Source: Streptomyces griseus (lineage in GTDB: Bacteria; Actinomycetota; Actinomycetes; Streptomycetales; Streptomycetaceae). From it: a DNA stretch of 64,000 nucleotides. The notes under the pieces are model-generated. The model had not been told where the DNA came from. It made no database searches and saw nothing but the letters and a program-made list of their open reading frames with translations. Position 1 is the stretch's first letter. Each line of letters starts with the position of its first letter. The stretch covers positions 742,360-806,359 of the forward strand of contig NZ_MDKB01000001.1 of assembly GCF_001715295.1 (NCBI RefSeq). Direction: 5' to 3'. Positions 35,581 through 43,938 of the stretch are shown here, piece by piece. A program made the translations under genes and the position numbers.

Positions 35581-36246
35581 ATGACGATCCCCGCTTTCGA
35601 CGCCGCGCAGACCCGTGAGTGGACCCATCGCTTCGCCGAATCGGTGTACGCCACCGAAGCCGAGCTGACCGCGCTCGACCAGCAGGCGGGCGACGGTGAC
35701 TTCGGGACCAATCTCGCCGCCGGAGTCCAGGCCGCCGGCCCGCTGCTCGAACGGGTGGGAGCGCGGTCCGGTCCGGCGGACGTCATGGGCGCCATGGCCA
35801 CCGCCTTCCTCGACGAGATCGGGGGTACCAGCGGCCCCCTGTTCGGTTTGCTGTTCCAGGCGCTGAGCCGGGCCGCCGCCCGCTCCGGACCCGGCCTGAC
35901 GACGGCCGCGCTCGCCGAGGGCGTCGCCGAGGGTCTGGCGGCCATCCGCCGTGTGGGCGATGCCTCGCCGGGGGACAAGACCCTGGTCGACGCGTTGTCC
36001 CCGGCCGTCGATGCGCTACGGGCCGCGGCGGACGCACCGCCCGCGGCAGCTCTGGCCACAGCGGCGGCCGGGGCATGGCGAGGGGTGCGGGACACCGCGG
36101 CCCTCACGGCGCGCATGGGGCGGGCGAGCTACCTGGGGGAACGGGCGACGGGTATCCCGGACCCCGGAGCGGTGGGCGTCGCGCTCTTCTTCGCCTCCGC
36201 CGGTGAAACCGTGCGGGCCCTCGAGCCCCATCTGACCCCCGGGTGA
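35581..36246 (+). CDS. dhaL: Dihydroxyacetone kinase, nucleotide-binding subunit DhaL
   Basis: A 221-residue all-helical nucleotide-binding subunit. The Asp cluster DQQAGDGDFGTN near residue 38 binds two Mg ions that hold ADP; the family usually has His where this protein has Phe (GDGDHGTN). GGTSGPLFGLLF and the GDKTLVDALSPA segment are further nucleotide contacts. GAGGAGGG before ATG 35581 is strong. The next gene is convergent, so the operon is dhaK-dhaL only. The complex may use a DhaM encoded elsewhere, or ATP directly. Confidence 0.88.
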   Translation: MTIPAFDAAQTREWTHRFAESVYATEAELTALDQQAGDGDFGTNLAAGVQAAGPLLERVGARSGPADVMGAMATAFLDEIGGTSGPLFGLLFQALSRAAARSGPGLTTAALAEGVAEGLAAIRRVGDASPGDKTLVDALSPAVDALRAAADAPPAAALATAAAGAWRGVRDTAALTARMGRASYLGERATGIPDPGAVGVALFFASAGETVRALEPHLTPG

Positions 36247-36310
36247 CGAGCGGACCGGCCCGGAGTCCCGTAGCGCCAGGGCCGGACGGCCACCCCGGGC
36301 GGGCCCGGCT

Positions 36311-36991
36311 CTACTCGCCGATCCGACTGCGGGCCCACGAGACCAGCTCGGGGTCCGCGAGGCTCGCGACCCACAGGTCCGCCCGCTCCGCGTCCGCCCC
36401 CGGCGGACGTGGCCCGATGCCGATGACCCGCAGCCCCGCCCGGCGGGCCGACTCCATCCCGGTGAGGGAGTCCTCGACGGCCAGCGCCTCCTCGGGCGGT
36501 ACGCCGCAGAGCCGCGCGGCCAGTGCGTAGACATCGGGCTCCGGCTTGGGCCGTACCTCCCCGCCCGGGACCACCACGTGGGCGAAGTGGCTCAGGAGGC
36601 CGGCCCTGCCGAGGCACCCTTCCACCATCTCCTGGGGGCAGTTGCTCGCCACGGCGAGCGGGCGGTGGCGAGCGGCCTGCCGGACCAGCGCGGCGGCGCC
36701 CGGCATCGTGACGGGGTCCTCGTCGACCAATGAGGTGAAGGTGCTGAGAAGCGTCTCGGTGAGGCCGTCCACGAGGTCCGGTTTGCCGGTCTCCTCGGCC
36801 ATGAGCGCGCCGCACTCGGTGTAGTGCACGCCCTTGGCGCGGTCGGCGAAGCCGGCGGGTGGGGTCAGCCCGAAGACTCGGAAGGTGATGTTCCGGGCTT
36901 CCTGCCAGTGCCTTTCGGTGTCCATCAGGGTCCCGTCGCAGTCGAAGACGATGGCGGACGGGGACCAGGAAAGGATGCGATGAGCTGTCAT
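36311..36991 (-). CDS. HAD-superfamily phosphatase (subfamily IA, beta-phosphoglucomutase-like)
   Basis: A 226-residue haloacid-dehalogenase-type hydrolase. The nucleophile Asp is in IVFDCDGTLMDTE near residue 17; VASNCPQEM is motif two, KPEPDVYALAA motif three, and VEDSLTGMESARRAG motif four. The helical cap follows motif one. Such enzymes dephosphorylate sugar phosphates or glycolate-type products. Next to dhaKL it might act on a triose phosphate, but the genes converge and no link is proven. ATG 36991 marks the conserved start; the frame extends far upstream without homology. Confidence 0.82.
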   Translation of the reverse strand: MTAHRILSWSPSAIVFDCDGTLMDTERHWQEARNITFRVFGLTPPAGFADRAKGVHYTECGALMAEETGKPDLVDGLTETLLSTFTSLVDEDPVTMPGAAALVRQAARHRPLAVASNCPQEMVEGCLGRAGLLSHFAHVVVPGGEVRPKPEPDVYALAARLCGVPPEEALAVEDSLTGMESARRAGLRVIGIGPRPPGADAERADLWVASLADPELVSWARSRIGE

Positions 36992-37553
36992 GTTGCTGCC
37001 GTTCTCGGAGGCTGCGCCGACCGGTTCGTGCACAGGCGCAGGCAGGTGCCGGGAGGGGTGATCCACTCGCGGGAAGAAGCGGAAACGAGCGATGCTCCAC
37101 GACTGCTGCGACCCCGTGGACATAGCTGAGCGCGCCGTGGGTGCGCCGTCCTGACGTGGGCCGTCAGTTCCGGTCGATGCGAAACATCGTGGCGGTTACG
37201 TTAATTAGGGCGCTCCGATGTGCGCAATCACCAATTCGAGTGGGAAGAAGGCGCCCGGGCGAAGGTGTCCGGCTCCGGGACGGGGTGCGGGCGAGGGAAA
37301 CCGTGGGGCTGAGGCGTGGGTTACATGCCTGGTGAGAGGCGGTTCGGTGGTGCCGCCGCTTCGGTCGCGGCAGGGCTCCCGGTTTCCGATGAAACGATTC
37401 TGCCCGGCGCGGAGCCGGATTGCGCAAAGGCGGCCACACCTGCGGACGGGCGAAGAATAATAAGATCTTCGCGCGATGCGACTGCGTCCTCCACCGGGAG
37501 GGCCCGACTTTCCCGTCGTAGTGGTAGTACGTATGAGCGAAGGTGGAACTGAA
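36992..37553. other. Intergenic region upstream of the receptor-like TetR gene
   Basis: 562 bases between the minus-strand HAD gene and the plus-strand TetR gene. It is notably less GC-rich than its surroundings in places (CGTTAATTAG near 37199, AATAATAAG near 37457). It holds an inverted repeat at 37451-37471. No small gene is convincing. Confidence 0.4.
37451..37471. promoter_or_regulatory. Inverted repeat CGAAGA-N9-TCTTCG before the TetR gene
   Basis: Perfect 6-bp arms CGAAGA and TCTTCG flank ATAATAAGA, in an AT-rich patch about 80-100 bases upstream of the regulator start. The AT-rich centre could be a -10 box. Receptor-type regulators often bind their own promoter, so autoregulation is plausible but unproven. 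Confidence 0.4.
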
Positions 37554-38213
37554 GTGCAGGACAGGGCGCGTGCGACCCGCAAAGTATTGCTGGAATCGGC
37601 AGCACATCTATTTGTCGAACGGGGATATGCGGGAACGAGTGTCAATGACATAAGTGATCATTCGGGAAAAACCAGCGGAGCGATTTATTTCCATTACTCC
37701 AGCAAGGAGAAGCTGGCACTGGCCGTGGTCCGCGAGCGGTTCGCCACCTGGCCGCAGCTCGCCGCCCCCTACGCCGCACCGGGTGTTCCTCCGCTCGAGA
37801 AGCTGATCGTCCTCAGCTTCGGTGTTGCCAGGTCCCTCAGCGAGGATGTCGTGGCCCGGGCCGGCGTCCGGCTGTGGGCGGAGCGCCGCGGCATCGAGGC
37901 CACGGTGCCCACACCGTTCGGTGTGTGGGTGCTGGCTGCCACCCGGCTCCTCGCCCAGGCCCGCAGAAGAGGCGAACTCGCGGAGGGGGTCGAACCGTCG
38001 GCCACGGCCGTGACCCTCGTCTGCGCCTTCTTCGGGCACTGCACCCTGACCGACGAGTTGCCCGGCGGACACGCCTGGGGGGAACGGCTGGACCAGTGGT
38101 GGCTGCTGATGCTCAAGTCCCTCCAGAGGGACGCGGATCCGGCCGCTCTGCTCGCCCGCGCGCGGGCACGCATTCCCGTCGGGCGGGAGGACCCGGCCCC
38201 GAGCCGTACCTGA
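37554..38213 (+). CDS. TetR family regulator resembling gamma-butyrolactone receptors
   Basis: A 219-residue regulator (226 if ATG 37533 is used). The helix-turn-helix ERGYAGTSVNDISDHSGKTSGAIYFHYSSKEKLA and the C-terminal segment GVRLWAERRG...TPFGVWVLAATRLL resemble the ScbR/ArpA receptor group, including its conserved Trp. GTG 37554 has GGTGGA at good spacing, while ATG 37533 has none. The first 60 codons use rare AT-rich codons (CTA, ATA, TTT, GTA, AGT), but the rest is typical GC-rich Streptomyces, an unusual within-gene shift. No butyrolactone synthase or antibiotic genes lie nearby, so it is an orphan. Confidence 0.78.
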   Translation: MQDRARATRKVLLESAAHLFVERGYAGTSVNDISDHSGKTSGAIYFHYSSKEKLALAVVRERFATWPQLAAPYAAPGVPPLEKLIVLSFGVARSLSEDVVARAGVRLWAERRGIEATVPTPFGVWVLAATRLLAQARRRGELAEGVEPSATAVTLVCAFFGHCTLTDELPGGHAWGERLDQWWLLMLKSLQRDADPAALLARARARIPVGREDPAPSRT

Positions 38214-38369
38214 CACCGGCGGAAGACCGGTGAAGGACGGCCGGCCGGAGGGCCACGGTCGGGCCGCCTTCTCCACGGCCGGGACGGCGGCCCGGAAAAG
38301 CACCGGCGGCGCGAGGCTCATGTCGGATTCCCGCCAGCCCTGCCGGTGCGGCTGCCGGATGCTGGAGTC

Positions 38370-39842
38370 ATGCACACCGACACCGAGCGCTGCGTCCGCG
38401 CCGTCCGGTCGAAGGACGCCCGCTTCGACGGCTGGTTCTTCACCGCGGTCCTGACCACCCGGATCTACTGCCGGCCCAGCTGCCCCGTCGTGCCGCCCAA
38501 GGCCCGGAACATGACGTTCTACCCCAGCGCCGCCGCCTGCCAGCAGGCCGGGTTCCGGGCCTGCAAGCGGTGCCGCCCCGACACCAGCCCCGGCTCCCCG
38601 GAGTGGAACGCCCGCGCCGACACCGTCGCCCGGGCCGTGCGCCTCATCCAGGACGGCGTCGTCGACCGTGAGGGCGTACCGGGGCTCGCCGCACGGCTCG
38701 GCTACTCCGCCCGGCAGATCGAGCGCCAGCTGCTCGCCGAACTCGGGGCAGGACCCCTCGCGCTGGCGCGCTCCCAGCGCGCCCAGACCGCACGGGTACT
38801 CATCGAGACCACCGGCCTGCCGATGGCCGAAGTGGCGTTCGCGGCCGGATTCGGCTCCATCCGCACCTTCAACGACACGGTCCGCGAGGTCTTCGCCCTG
38901 TCCCCGGGTGAGCTGCGTTCCAAGGCGGCACCGGGCGCCGCGGCTCCCGGCACCTCCGGGGTGATCGCGCTGCGGCTGCCGTACCGCGCCCCGCTCAACC
39001 CGGGCAACCTCTTCGGCCACCTCGCCGCGACCGCCGTCCCCGGCGTCGAGGAATGGCGTGCCGGCGCCTACCGCCGCACGCTCTCCCTCCCGCACGGGCC
39101 CGGCATCGTGGCGCTGTCCCCGCAGCCCGGCCACATCGCCTGCCGGCTCTCCCTCAGCGACCCCCGCGACCTCACCCGGGCCATCAGCCGGTGCCGCCGG
39201 CTGCTCGACCTGGACGCCGACCCGGTCGCCGTCGACGACCAGCTCCGCTCCGACCCCCTGCTCGCCCCGCTGGTCGAGGCGGGCCCCGGGCGCCGGGTAC
39301 CGCGCACGGTCGACGCGGCGGAGTTCGCCGTACGCGCGGTGCTCGGCCAGCAGGTCTCCACCGCCGCCGCCCGCACCCACGCGGCCCGTCTGGTCACCGC
39401 CCACGGCACCCCGGTCGAGGACCCCGAGGGCGGGCTGACCCACCTCTTCCCCGCCCCCGAGGCGCTGGCGGGGCTCGACCCCGAGGCGCTCGCCCTGCCG
39501 CGCAGCCGCCGTACCACCCTGACCACCCTGGTGGCCGCTCTTGCCGACGGGTCCCTGCACCTGGGGGAGGGCACCGACTGGGAGCGGGCGAGGCACGAGC
39601 TGAGCGCGCTGCCGGGGTTCGGGCCGTGGACGACGGAGGTGATCGCGATGCGCGGCCTCGGGGACCCGGACGCCTTCCTCCCCACCGACCTGGGCATCCG
39701 CCGGGGGGCCGAGCGGCTCGGACTGCCCGCGACCCCGGCAGCCCTCACCGCGCGCGCCGCGCGGTGGCGCCCCTGGCGCGCCTACGCCGTGCAGTACCTG
39801 TGGACCGTCGACGACCACCCGATCAACCACCTGCCCGCCTGA
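38370..39842 (+). CDS. alkA: Ada-AlkA fusion: methyl-acceptor regulator plus 3-methyladenine glycosylase
   Basis: A 490-residue DNA-repair protein in three parts. Residues 1-80 are the Ada zinc/methyl-acceptor domain, with Cys in RIYCRPSCP and CKRCRPD. About 85-185 is an AraC-type helix-turn-helix (AARLGYSARQIERQL and EVAFAAGFGSIRTFNDTVREVF). About 200-490 is the AlkA glycosylase, with the helix-hairpin-helix ELSALPGFGPWTTEVIAMRGLGDPDAF and catalytic Asp in FLPTDLG. It senses methyl phosphotriesters and removes alkylated bases. The ATG at 38370 starts the Ada domain; GGAG is only two bases upstream. ogt follows directly, forming an alkylation-repair operon. Confidence 0.9.
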   Translation: MHTDTERCVRAVRSKDARFDGWFFTAVLTTRIYCRPSCPVVPPKARNMTFYPSAAACQQAGFRACKRCRPDTSPGSPEWNARADTVARAVRLIQDGVVDREGVPGLAARLGYSARQIERQLLAELGAGPLALARSQRAQTARVLIETTGLPMAEVAFAAGFGSIRTFNDTVREVFALSPGELRSKAAPGAAAPGTSGVIALRLPYRAPLNPGNLFGHLAATAVPGVEEWRAGAYRRTLSLPHGPGIVALSPQPGHIACRLSLSDPRDLTRAISRCRRLLDLDADPVAVDDQLRSDPLLAPLVEAGPGRRVPRTVDAAEFAVRAVLGQQVSTAAARTHAARLVTAHGTPVEDPEGGLTHLFPAPEALAGLDPEALALPRSRRTTLTTLVAALADGSLHLGEGTDWERARHELSALPGFGPWTTEVIAMRGLGDPDAFLPTDLGIRRGAERLGLPATPAALTARAARWRPWRAYAVQYLWTVDDHPINHLPA

Positions 39843-39859
39843 CGGAGTGAGGACGCACC

Positions 39860-40378
39860 ATGACCACCCCATCCACGACCACCAGGCAGCACACCGTCGT
39901 CGACAGCCCGTACGGGGCGCTGACGCTGGTCGCCACCGGCGGTGTGCTGTCCGGGCTCTACATGACGGGACAGCGGCACCGCCCGCCGGAGGAGACCTTC
40001 GGCGAACCGGACGGCCGGCCCTTCGCCGAGACGGTCCGTCAGCTCGACGCCTACTTCGCGGGCGAGCTGGCGGAGTTCGACCTGCCGCTCCACCTCCAGG
40101 GCACGGCCTTCCAGCGTGAGGTCTGGAACGGGCTGCGGCGCATCCCGTACGGCGCGACGCGGTCGTACGGCGAACTGGCCGCGGAGCTCGGCAGACCCCA
40201 GGCCTCCCGGGCGGTGGGCCTGGCCAACGGCAGGAACCCGGTCGGGATCATCGTCCCCTGCCACCGTGTCATCGGTGCGTCGGGAAGCCTGACGGGTTAC
40301 GGCGGCGGGCTGGAGCGCAAGCGGCGGCTGCTCGCCTTCGAGCGGGGGACGGACGGCGGGACGCCGGCCTTGTTCTGA
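39860..40378 (+). CDS. ogt: Methylated-DNA-[protein]-cysteine S-methyltransferase
   Basis: A 172-residue suicide repair protein that takes the alkyl group from O6-alkylguanine onto its own Cys. The active site PCHRVIGASG is near residue 137, and the Arg finger and helix-turn-helix YGELAAELGRPQASRAVG precede it. It starts 17 bases after alkA with GGAGTGAGGA upstream, so the two are co-transcribed. The alkA product would act as inducer of the adaptive response in the way Ada does in E. coli; that regulation is inferred. Confidence 0.92.
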   Translation: MTTPSTTTRQHTVVDSPYGALTLVATGGVLSGLYMTGQRHRPPEETFGEPDGRPFAETVRQLDAYFAGELAEFDLPLHLQGTAFQREVWNGLRRIPYGATRSYGELAAELGRPQASRAVGLANGRNPVGIIVPCHRVIGASGSLTGYGGGLERKRRLLAFERGTDGGTPALF

Positions 40379-40484
40379 TGTCCTGCCGCCCCCGTGACGG
40401 GCCGGCCGGTGCGGCTCCTCAGCGGGGGGCGGGCGCGGGGCCGGCCTGCGGGCAGGACCCCGGCCGCTGATCCCGGCACTCGGA

Positions 40485-41069
40485 TCAGCCGGTGAAGATC
40501 TCGACGACCGACCAGATCGCGAGGGCGAGCATGCACAGGCCACCGATGCGCTGCACGGTCTTCAGCGGCACCCGCTTGGCGATGAAACGCCCGGCCAGCA
40601 GCGCCAGAGCGGACACCGACATCAGGGCGGCGGCCGCGCCGACGGCCGTCGACCAGGTGCCGTTGCTGGCGGCGAGGTTGGCGGTGGTGATCTGCGTCAG
40701 GTCGCCCCACTCACTGATGAAGACCGCCATGAACGCGGTCGAGTAGACCGGCCAGAACCCGGTCACCGTCCGGATCTCGTCCTCGTCCTCCTCGTCCGCG
40801 CCCCCGCTGCGCAGCAGCATGAACGCGCCGAAGGCGAAGAGGGCGGCCGAGACCAGCTTGACGATCCAGTCGGGGAGCAGGCCGATCAGTCCGCCGGCCC
40901 CGACCGCGATGGCGACGTGCACGACGAACGCGGACGACGTGCCGAACCAGACGTAGAGCGGGCGCATACGGGTGCCCATGGCCAGCGAGGCGAACATGGT
41001 CTTGTCGGGGAGCTCCGCGAGGAAGATCAGCCCGAAGGCGGTGAGGACCGCCAGGGGGTCGAGATGCAT
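40485..41069 (-). CDS. TMEM165/GDT1 family manganese transporter
   Basis: A 194-residue membrane protein with six predicted helices and two copies of the family ExGD-type motif: AELPDKTMFASLAM near residue 19 and SEWGDLTQITTANLA near residue 122. Acidic EDEDE lies in the middle loop. Bacterial relatives export Mn(II) (or Ca). A yybP-ykoY manganese riboswitch in its leader strongly supports Mn export. ATG 41069 gives a membrane-protein N-terminus MHLDPLAVLTAFGLIFLAELP. A longer frame runs into the riboswitch region and is not real. Confidence 0.88.
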   Translation of the reverse strand: MHLDPLAVLTAFGLIFLAELPDKTMFASLAMGTRMRPLYVWFGTSSAFVVHVAIAVGAGGLIGLLPDWIVKLVSAALFAFGAFMLLRSGGADEEDEDEIRTVTGFWPVYSTAFMAVFISEWGDLTQITTANLAASNGTWSTAVGAAAALMSVSALALLAGRFIAKRVPLKTVQRIGGLCMLALAIWSVVEIFTG

Positions 41070-41184
41070 TCCGGGTGGCTTTCTGTGAGAGCCGGGCCCC
41101 GGGCCTTCCGCGAAGCGCCACTCGGGCTTTCGGAGGACCACTCGGCCCGGCATGACCGCAACACCCGCAGGGAAGCGGGCGTGT

Positions 41185-41300
41185 CATACCTGACCGAAGG
41201 TCTCGCCCGCCCGTGGGAACCACGAGCCCGGCCACCGGGAACCCGGGGGTTCCAGTGTGTCGACGACCGGTTTGCGGGGCTACTCCCCTTCGCAGCCGTC
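41185..41300 (-). promoter_or_regulatory. yybP-ykoY manganese riboswitch
   Basis: Read on the minus strand, the leader contains AGGGGAGTAGCC (from about 41289), then GTCGTCGACACACTGG, a helical GC-rich middle, and GGCGAGACCTTCGG (about 41208-41193). These are the two invariant loops of the yybP-ykoY aptamer, which binds Mn(II). A TAGTGT box at about 41305-41310 could be the -10, giving a transcript that begins at the aptamer. Manganese binding would switch on the GDT1-type exporter at 41069. The rest of the 41070-41562 gap holds only the tandem repeat. Confidence 0.85.
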
Positions 41301-41493
41301 AACACTACCCCACCGGGCACCCGGGGCGTGCCCGGTAAGGGCTGTCCCCAGTTCCCGGTGGATCGGCGCGCGGCGTCGGATGCGGGTCACGCACGGCGGA
41401 GGGACGCCCCCGTACCGGATGTAGGGGGACGTTCCGGCAATGCGGCGAGGTGCCGAGCTGTCGTCGCGCGCCCGCCGTGCGGTGCGGGACAGC

Positions 41494-41535
41494 CCGTACC
41501 CTTGCGGTGATCATCCGTACCCTTGCCGTGATCAT
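41494..41535 (+). repeat. Tandem 21-bp direct repeat upstream of the 2Fe-2S gene
   Basis: CCGTACCCTTGCGGTGATCAT at 41494-41514 is repeated at 41515-41535 with one mismatch (G to C). Each unit contains the palindrome TGATCA. It ends 28 bases before the start codon of the ferredoxin-like gene and may be a duplicated regulatory site. Confidence 0.7.
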
Positions 41536-41562
41536 CCGCGGCACCACCGGGAGTGCCCCCGC

Positions 41563-41967
41563 ATGAGCCGCCGCCCGCGCCGGACCGCCGCCGAACCGGG
41601 GCCGCCCCGGCCCACCGTCAGCGTCTGCCGAGGCTGCTGCTGCGGTACTCCGAAGATCCCGGGTGTGGACCACCCCGGGCAGCTGGCGCAGCTGCGGCGG
41701 TCCCTCGAAGGAAGCGCCACCGTGCGTGCCGTCGAGTGCCTCGACGCGTGCGAACGGGGCAACGTCATGGTCGTACAGCCGTCGGCGGAGGGCCGCCGGG
41801 CCGGTGGCCGCCCGGTGTGGCTGGGGCTGGTCAACGACTCCCACGCCGTCGACGACATCGTCACCTGGGCACGGGAGGGCGGCCCAGGGGTCGCGGACCC
41901 GCCGGACGTTCTCGACCTCTACGTCTTCCGCCCGTCGCGCCGCATACAGGCGGAACTGGAGCACTGA
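41563..41967 (+). CDS. Thioredoxin-like [2Fe-2S] ferredoxin domain protein
   Basis: A 134-residue protein with four clustered cysteines in the pattern of thioredoxin-fold 2Fe-2S proteins: VCRGCCCGTPK near residue 22 and VECLDACERGNVMVV near residue 63. The second motif, with CxxxC-x-RGNVMV, is the best identifier. It carries a C-terminal tail FRPSRRIQAELEH. It probably passes electrons or senses redox; no partner dehydrogenase is nearby. ATG 41563 has GGGAG upstream. It stands alone, with a tandem repeat before it. Confidence 0.75.
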   Translation: MSRRPRRTAAEPGPPRPTVSVCRGCCCGTPKIPGVDHPGQLAQLRRSLEGSATVRAVECLDACERGNVMVVQPSAEGRRAGGRPVWLGLVNDSHAVDDIVTWAREGGPGVADPPDVLDLYVFRPSRRIQAELEH

Positions 41968-42509
41968 CGCCTCCTGACCCGGCCCGGCCCGCGGTGGCCG
42001 ACGCCTCCAGCAGGGCGGGAGGCGCCCTCCCGCGGATCCGCGCGTCCCCCCGGCGAGGTCCTCCTACGGGGTCGGTTCCGCGTTCCACGACGACGGCCGG
42101 GCCCCGTGCCCCACGGCGGCGCCCGACGGCGGGGCGGTGGGCCGCGCCTGCGGGGTCGTGCCCCTAGCGACGACGCCCGGCCCGCCCGGGTGATCGCCCT
42201 CGCCTCACCGGTACCCGCGCGCCGAGGCCGCGCCGCACACGACCGTCGCCGCCTCCGCCCCGAGGACCCGTGCACGGTGGATCGCTCTCACCGGCCTCCA
42301 TCCGCCGGCGCATGCTCCTCGGGACATGACGCGGCCCCGGCCCACCGCCCCCTCGCGGACGTTGCCGGACCTGTCACCTGTGCGTCCCGAGGCGGCGAAG
42401 GAGCAGTTCAGCGGCGGCGAGGCGGTTCGGGACAGCCATGGGCAGACCGGGGGTGGTGCGGATAGGGTCGGGGCGGCGCGACTGCCTGTTCGAGAGCAAG
42501 GGATGCAAG
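41968..42509. other. Intergenic stretch without a supported gene
   Basis: 542 bases between the 2Fe-2S protein and glycerate kinase, both on the plus strand. A short GC dyad (GGGAGGCGCCCTCCC at about 42018-42032) may terminate the first gene. The rest has open frames in several phases but no ribosome-binding site or known family. Confidence 0.45.
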
Positions 42510-43640
42510 GTGACGGACGGAGCAGTGAAGACCGCACGCGTGCTCGTCGCGGCGGACAAGTTCAAAGGCTCGCTCACGGCCGTGCAGGTCGCGGAGCGGG
42601 TGACGGCCGGACTGCGGCACGTGGTCCCCGACCTGCAGGTCGAGACGCTGCCCGTCGCGGACGGCGGTGACGGTACGGTCGCGGCTGCGGTGGCCGCCGG
42701 ATTCGAGCGCCGGGAGGCGCGGGTGACCGGGCCGCTGGGGACGCCCGTCACCGCCGCGTACGCGGTGCGCGGCGCCACGGCCGTCGTGGAGATGGCGGAG
42801 GCCTCCGGCCTCCAGCACCTGCCCGCAGGGGAGTTCGCCCCGCTCACCGCCACCACCTACGGATCCGGTGAACTGCTGGCGGCCGCGCTCGACGCGGGCG
42901 CCCGGACGATCGTGTTCGGTGTCGGCGGGAGCGCCACGACGGACGGCGGCGCGGGCATGCTCACCGCCCTCGGGGCCCGCTTCCTGGACGCGGACGGCAA
43001 GCCCGTCGGGCCCGGCGGTGGAGGACTCGCGGAGCTGGTGGAGGCCGACCTGTCCGGGCTGGACCCCCGGTTGGCGGGCATCGACCTGATCCTGGCCAGC
43101 GACGTGGACAACCCGCTGACCGGGCCGAAGGGCGCTCCGGAGGTCTACGGGCGGCAGAAGGGCGCCACCGAGGACGACATCGCCGTCCTGGACGCGGCGC
43201 TCACCCACTGCGCCTCCGTACTGGGCCCCGAGCACGCCGTGCTCCCCGGAGCCGGTGCCGCCGGGGGCATCGGTTACGGCGCCCTGGTCGGCCTGGGCGC
43301 ACGCTTCCGGCCCGGCATCGAGGTCATGCTCGACGTCCTGGGCTTCGCCCCGGCGCTCGCCCGGGCCACTCTCGTCGTGACGGGCGAGGGATCGCTCGAC
43401 GAGCAGACCCTGCACGGCAAGGCCCCGGCCGGTGTGGCCGCCGCGGCCCGCGCGGCGGGCGTGGAGGTCGTCGCCGTGTGCGGGCGCCTCGGCCTGCCGG
43501 CCGAGGCCCTGGACGGGGCCGGTATCCGCCGGGCCTACGCCCTGGCCGAGCTGGAACCCGACCCGGCGGTCTCCATGGCCCAGGCGGGTCCTCTGCTGGA
43601 ACGCGTGGCCGAGTCGATCGCCCGCGACTTCCTGTCCTGA
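42510..43640 (+). CDS. glxK: Glycerate kinase (GlxK/GarK family)
   Basis: A 376-residue kinase that phosphorylates glycerate (to 2- or 3-phosphoglycerate), linking glyoxylate and sugar acid breakdown to glycolysis. The family signature is VAADKFKGSLTAVQVAERVTAGL near the N-terminus, VADGGDGTV, and GGSATTDGGAGMLTALGARF in the middle, with GEGSLDEQTLHGKAP near the C-terminus. The GTG at 42510 has AAGGGATG upstream and is preferred over ATG 42438, which reads through non-conserved sequence. It is monocistronic with a strong terminator. Confidence 0.9.
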   Translation: MTDGAVKTARVLVAADKFKGSLTAVQVAERVTAGLRHVVPDLQVETLPVADGGDGTVAAAVAAGFERREARVTGPLGTPVTAAYAVRGATAVVEMAEASGLQHLPAGEFAPLTATTYGSGELLAAALDAGARTIVFGVGGSATTDGGAGMLTALGARFLDADGKPVGPGGGGLAELVEADLSGLDPRLAGIDLILASDVDNPLTGPKGAPEVYGRQKGATEDDIAVLDAALTHCASVLGPEHAVLPGAGAAGGIGYGALVGLGARFRPGIEVMLDVLGFAPALARATLVVTGEGSLDEQTLHGKAPAGVAAAARAAGVEVVAVCGRLGLPAEALDGAGIRRAYALAELEPDPAVSMAQAGPLLERVAESIARDFLS

Positions 43641-43642
43641 CG

Positions 43643-43674
43643 CGGTCCGGCCCCGGCGTCCCGGGGCCGGACCG
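43643..43674 (+). terminator. Glycerate kinase terminator
   Basis: A 14-bp perfect stem, CGGTCCGGCCCCGG at 43643-43656 and CCGGGGCCGGACCG at 43661-43674, with loop CGTC, starting two bases after the stop codon. Confidence 0.75.
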
Positions 43675-43883
43675 TCGGCGGTGGCACCCCGCGAGGATGC
43701 CCCGGCGCCCCTCCCTCAGCCCCGCCGGCGTGGGGACGGGCGGCACATACTCGAGGAGCCCGGCCGGGCGCTCACGCACGGGCCGGCCGGGCTCCGCTGC
43801 GGTCGTGTCCTCGCTTCGACTCGTGAAGTTTGACATGCCCATTGACAGTCCATCCGTCCCCCTGGCTTCATGTGAGCAACGAA

Positions 43884-43897
43884 TGGGAGCGCTCCCA
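43884..43897. promoter_or_regulatory. CebR operator (TGGGAGCGCTCCCA)
   Basis: This perfect 14-bp palindrome is exactly the CebR box known from Streptomyces cellulase and cellobiose-uptake genes. It lies 42 bases before the cellulase start. A TTGACA at about 43839 may be the -35. CebR repression would be relieved by cellobiose or cellotriose. Confidence 0.85.
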
Positions 43898-43938
43898 GGA
43901 CCTTCTGCCTGCCTTACTTCAACGAAAGGCGACGACGG

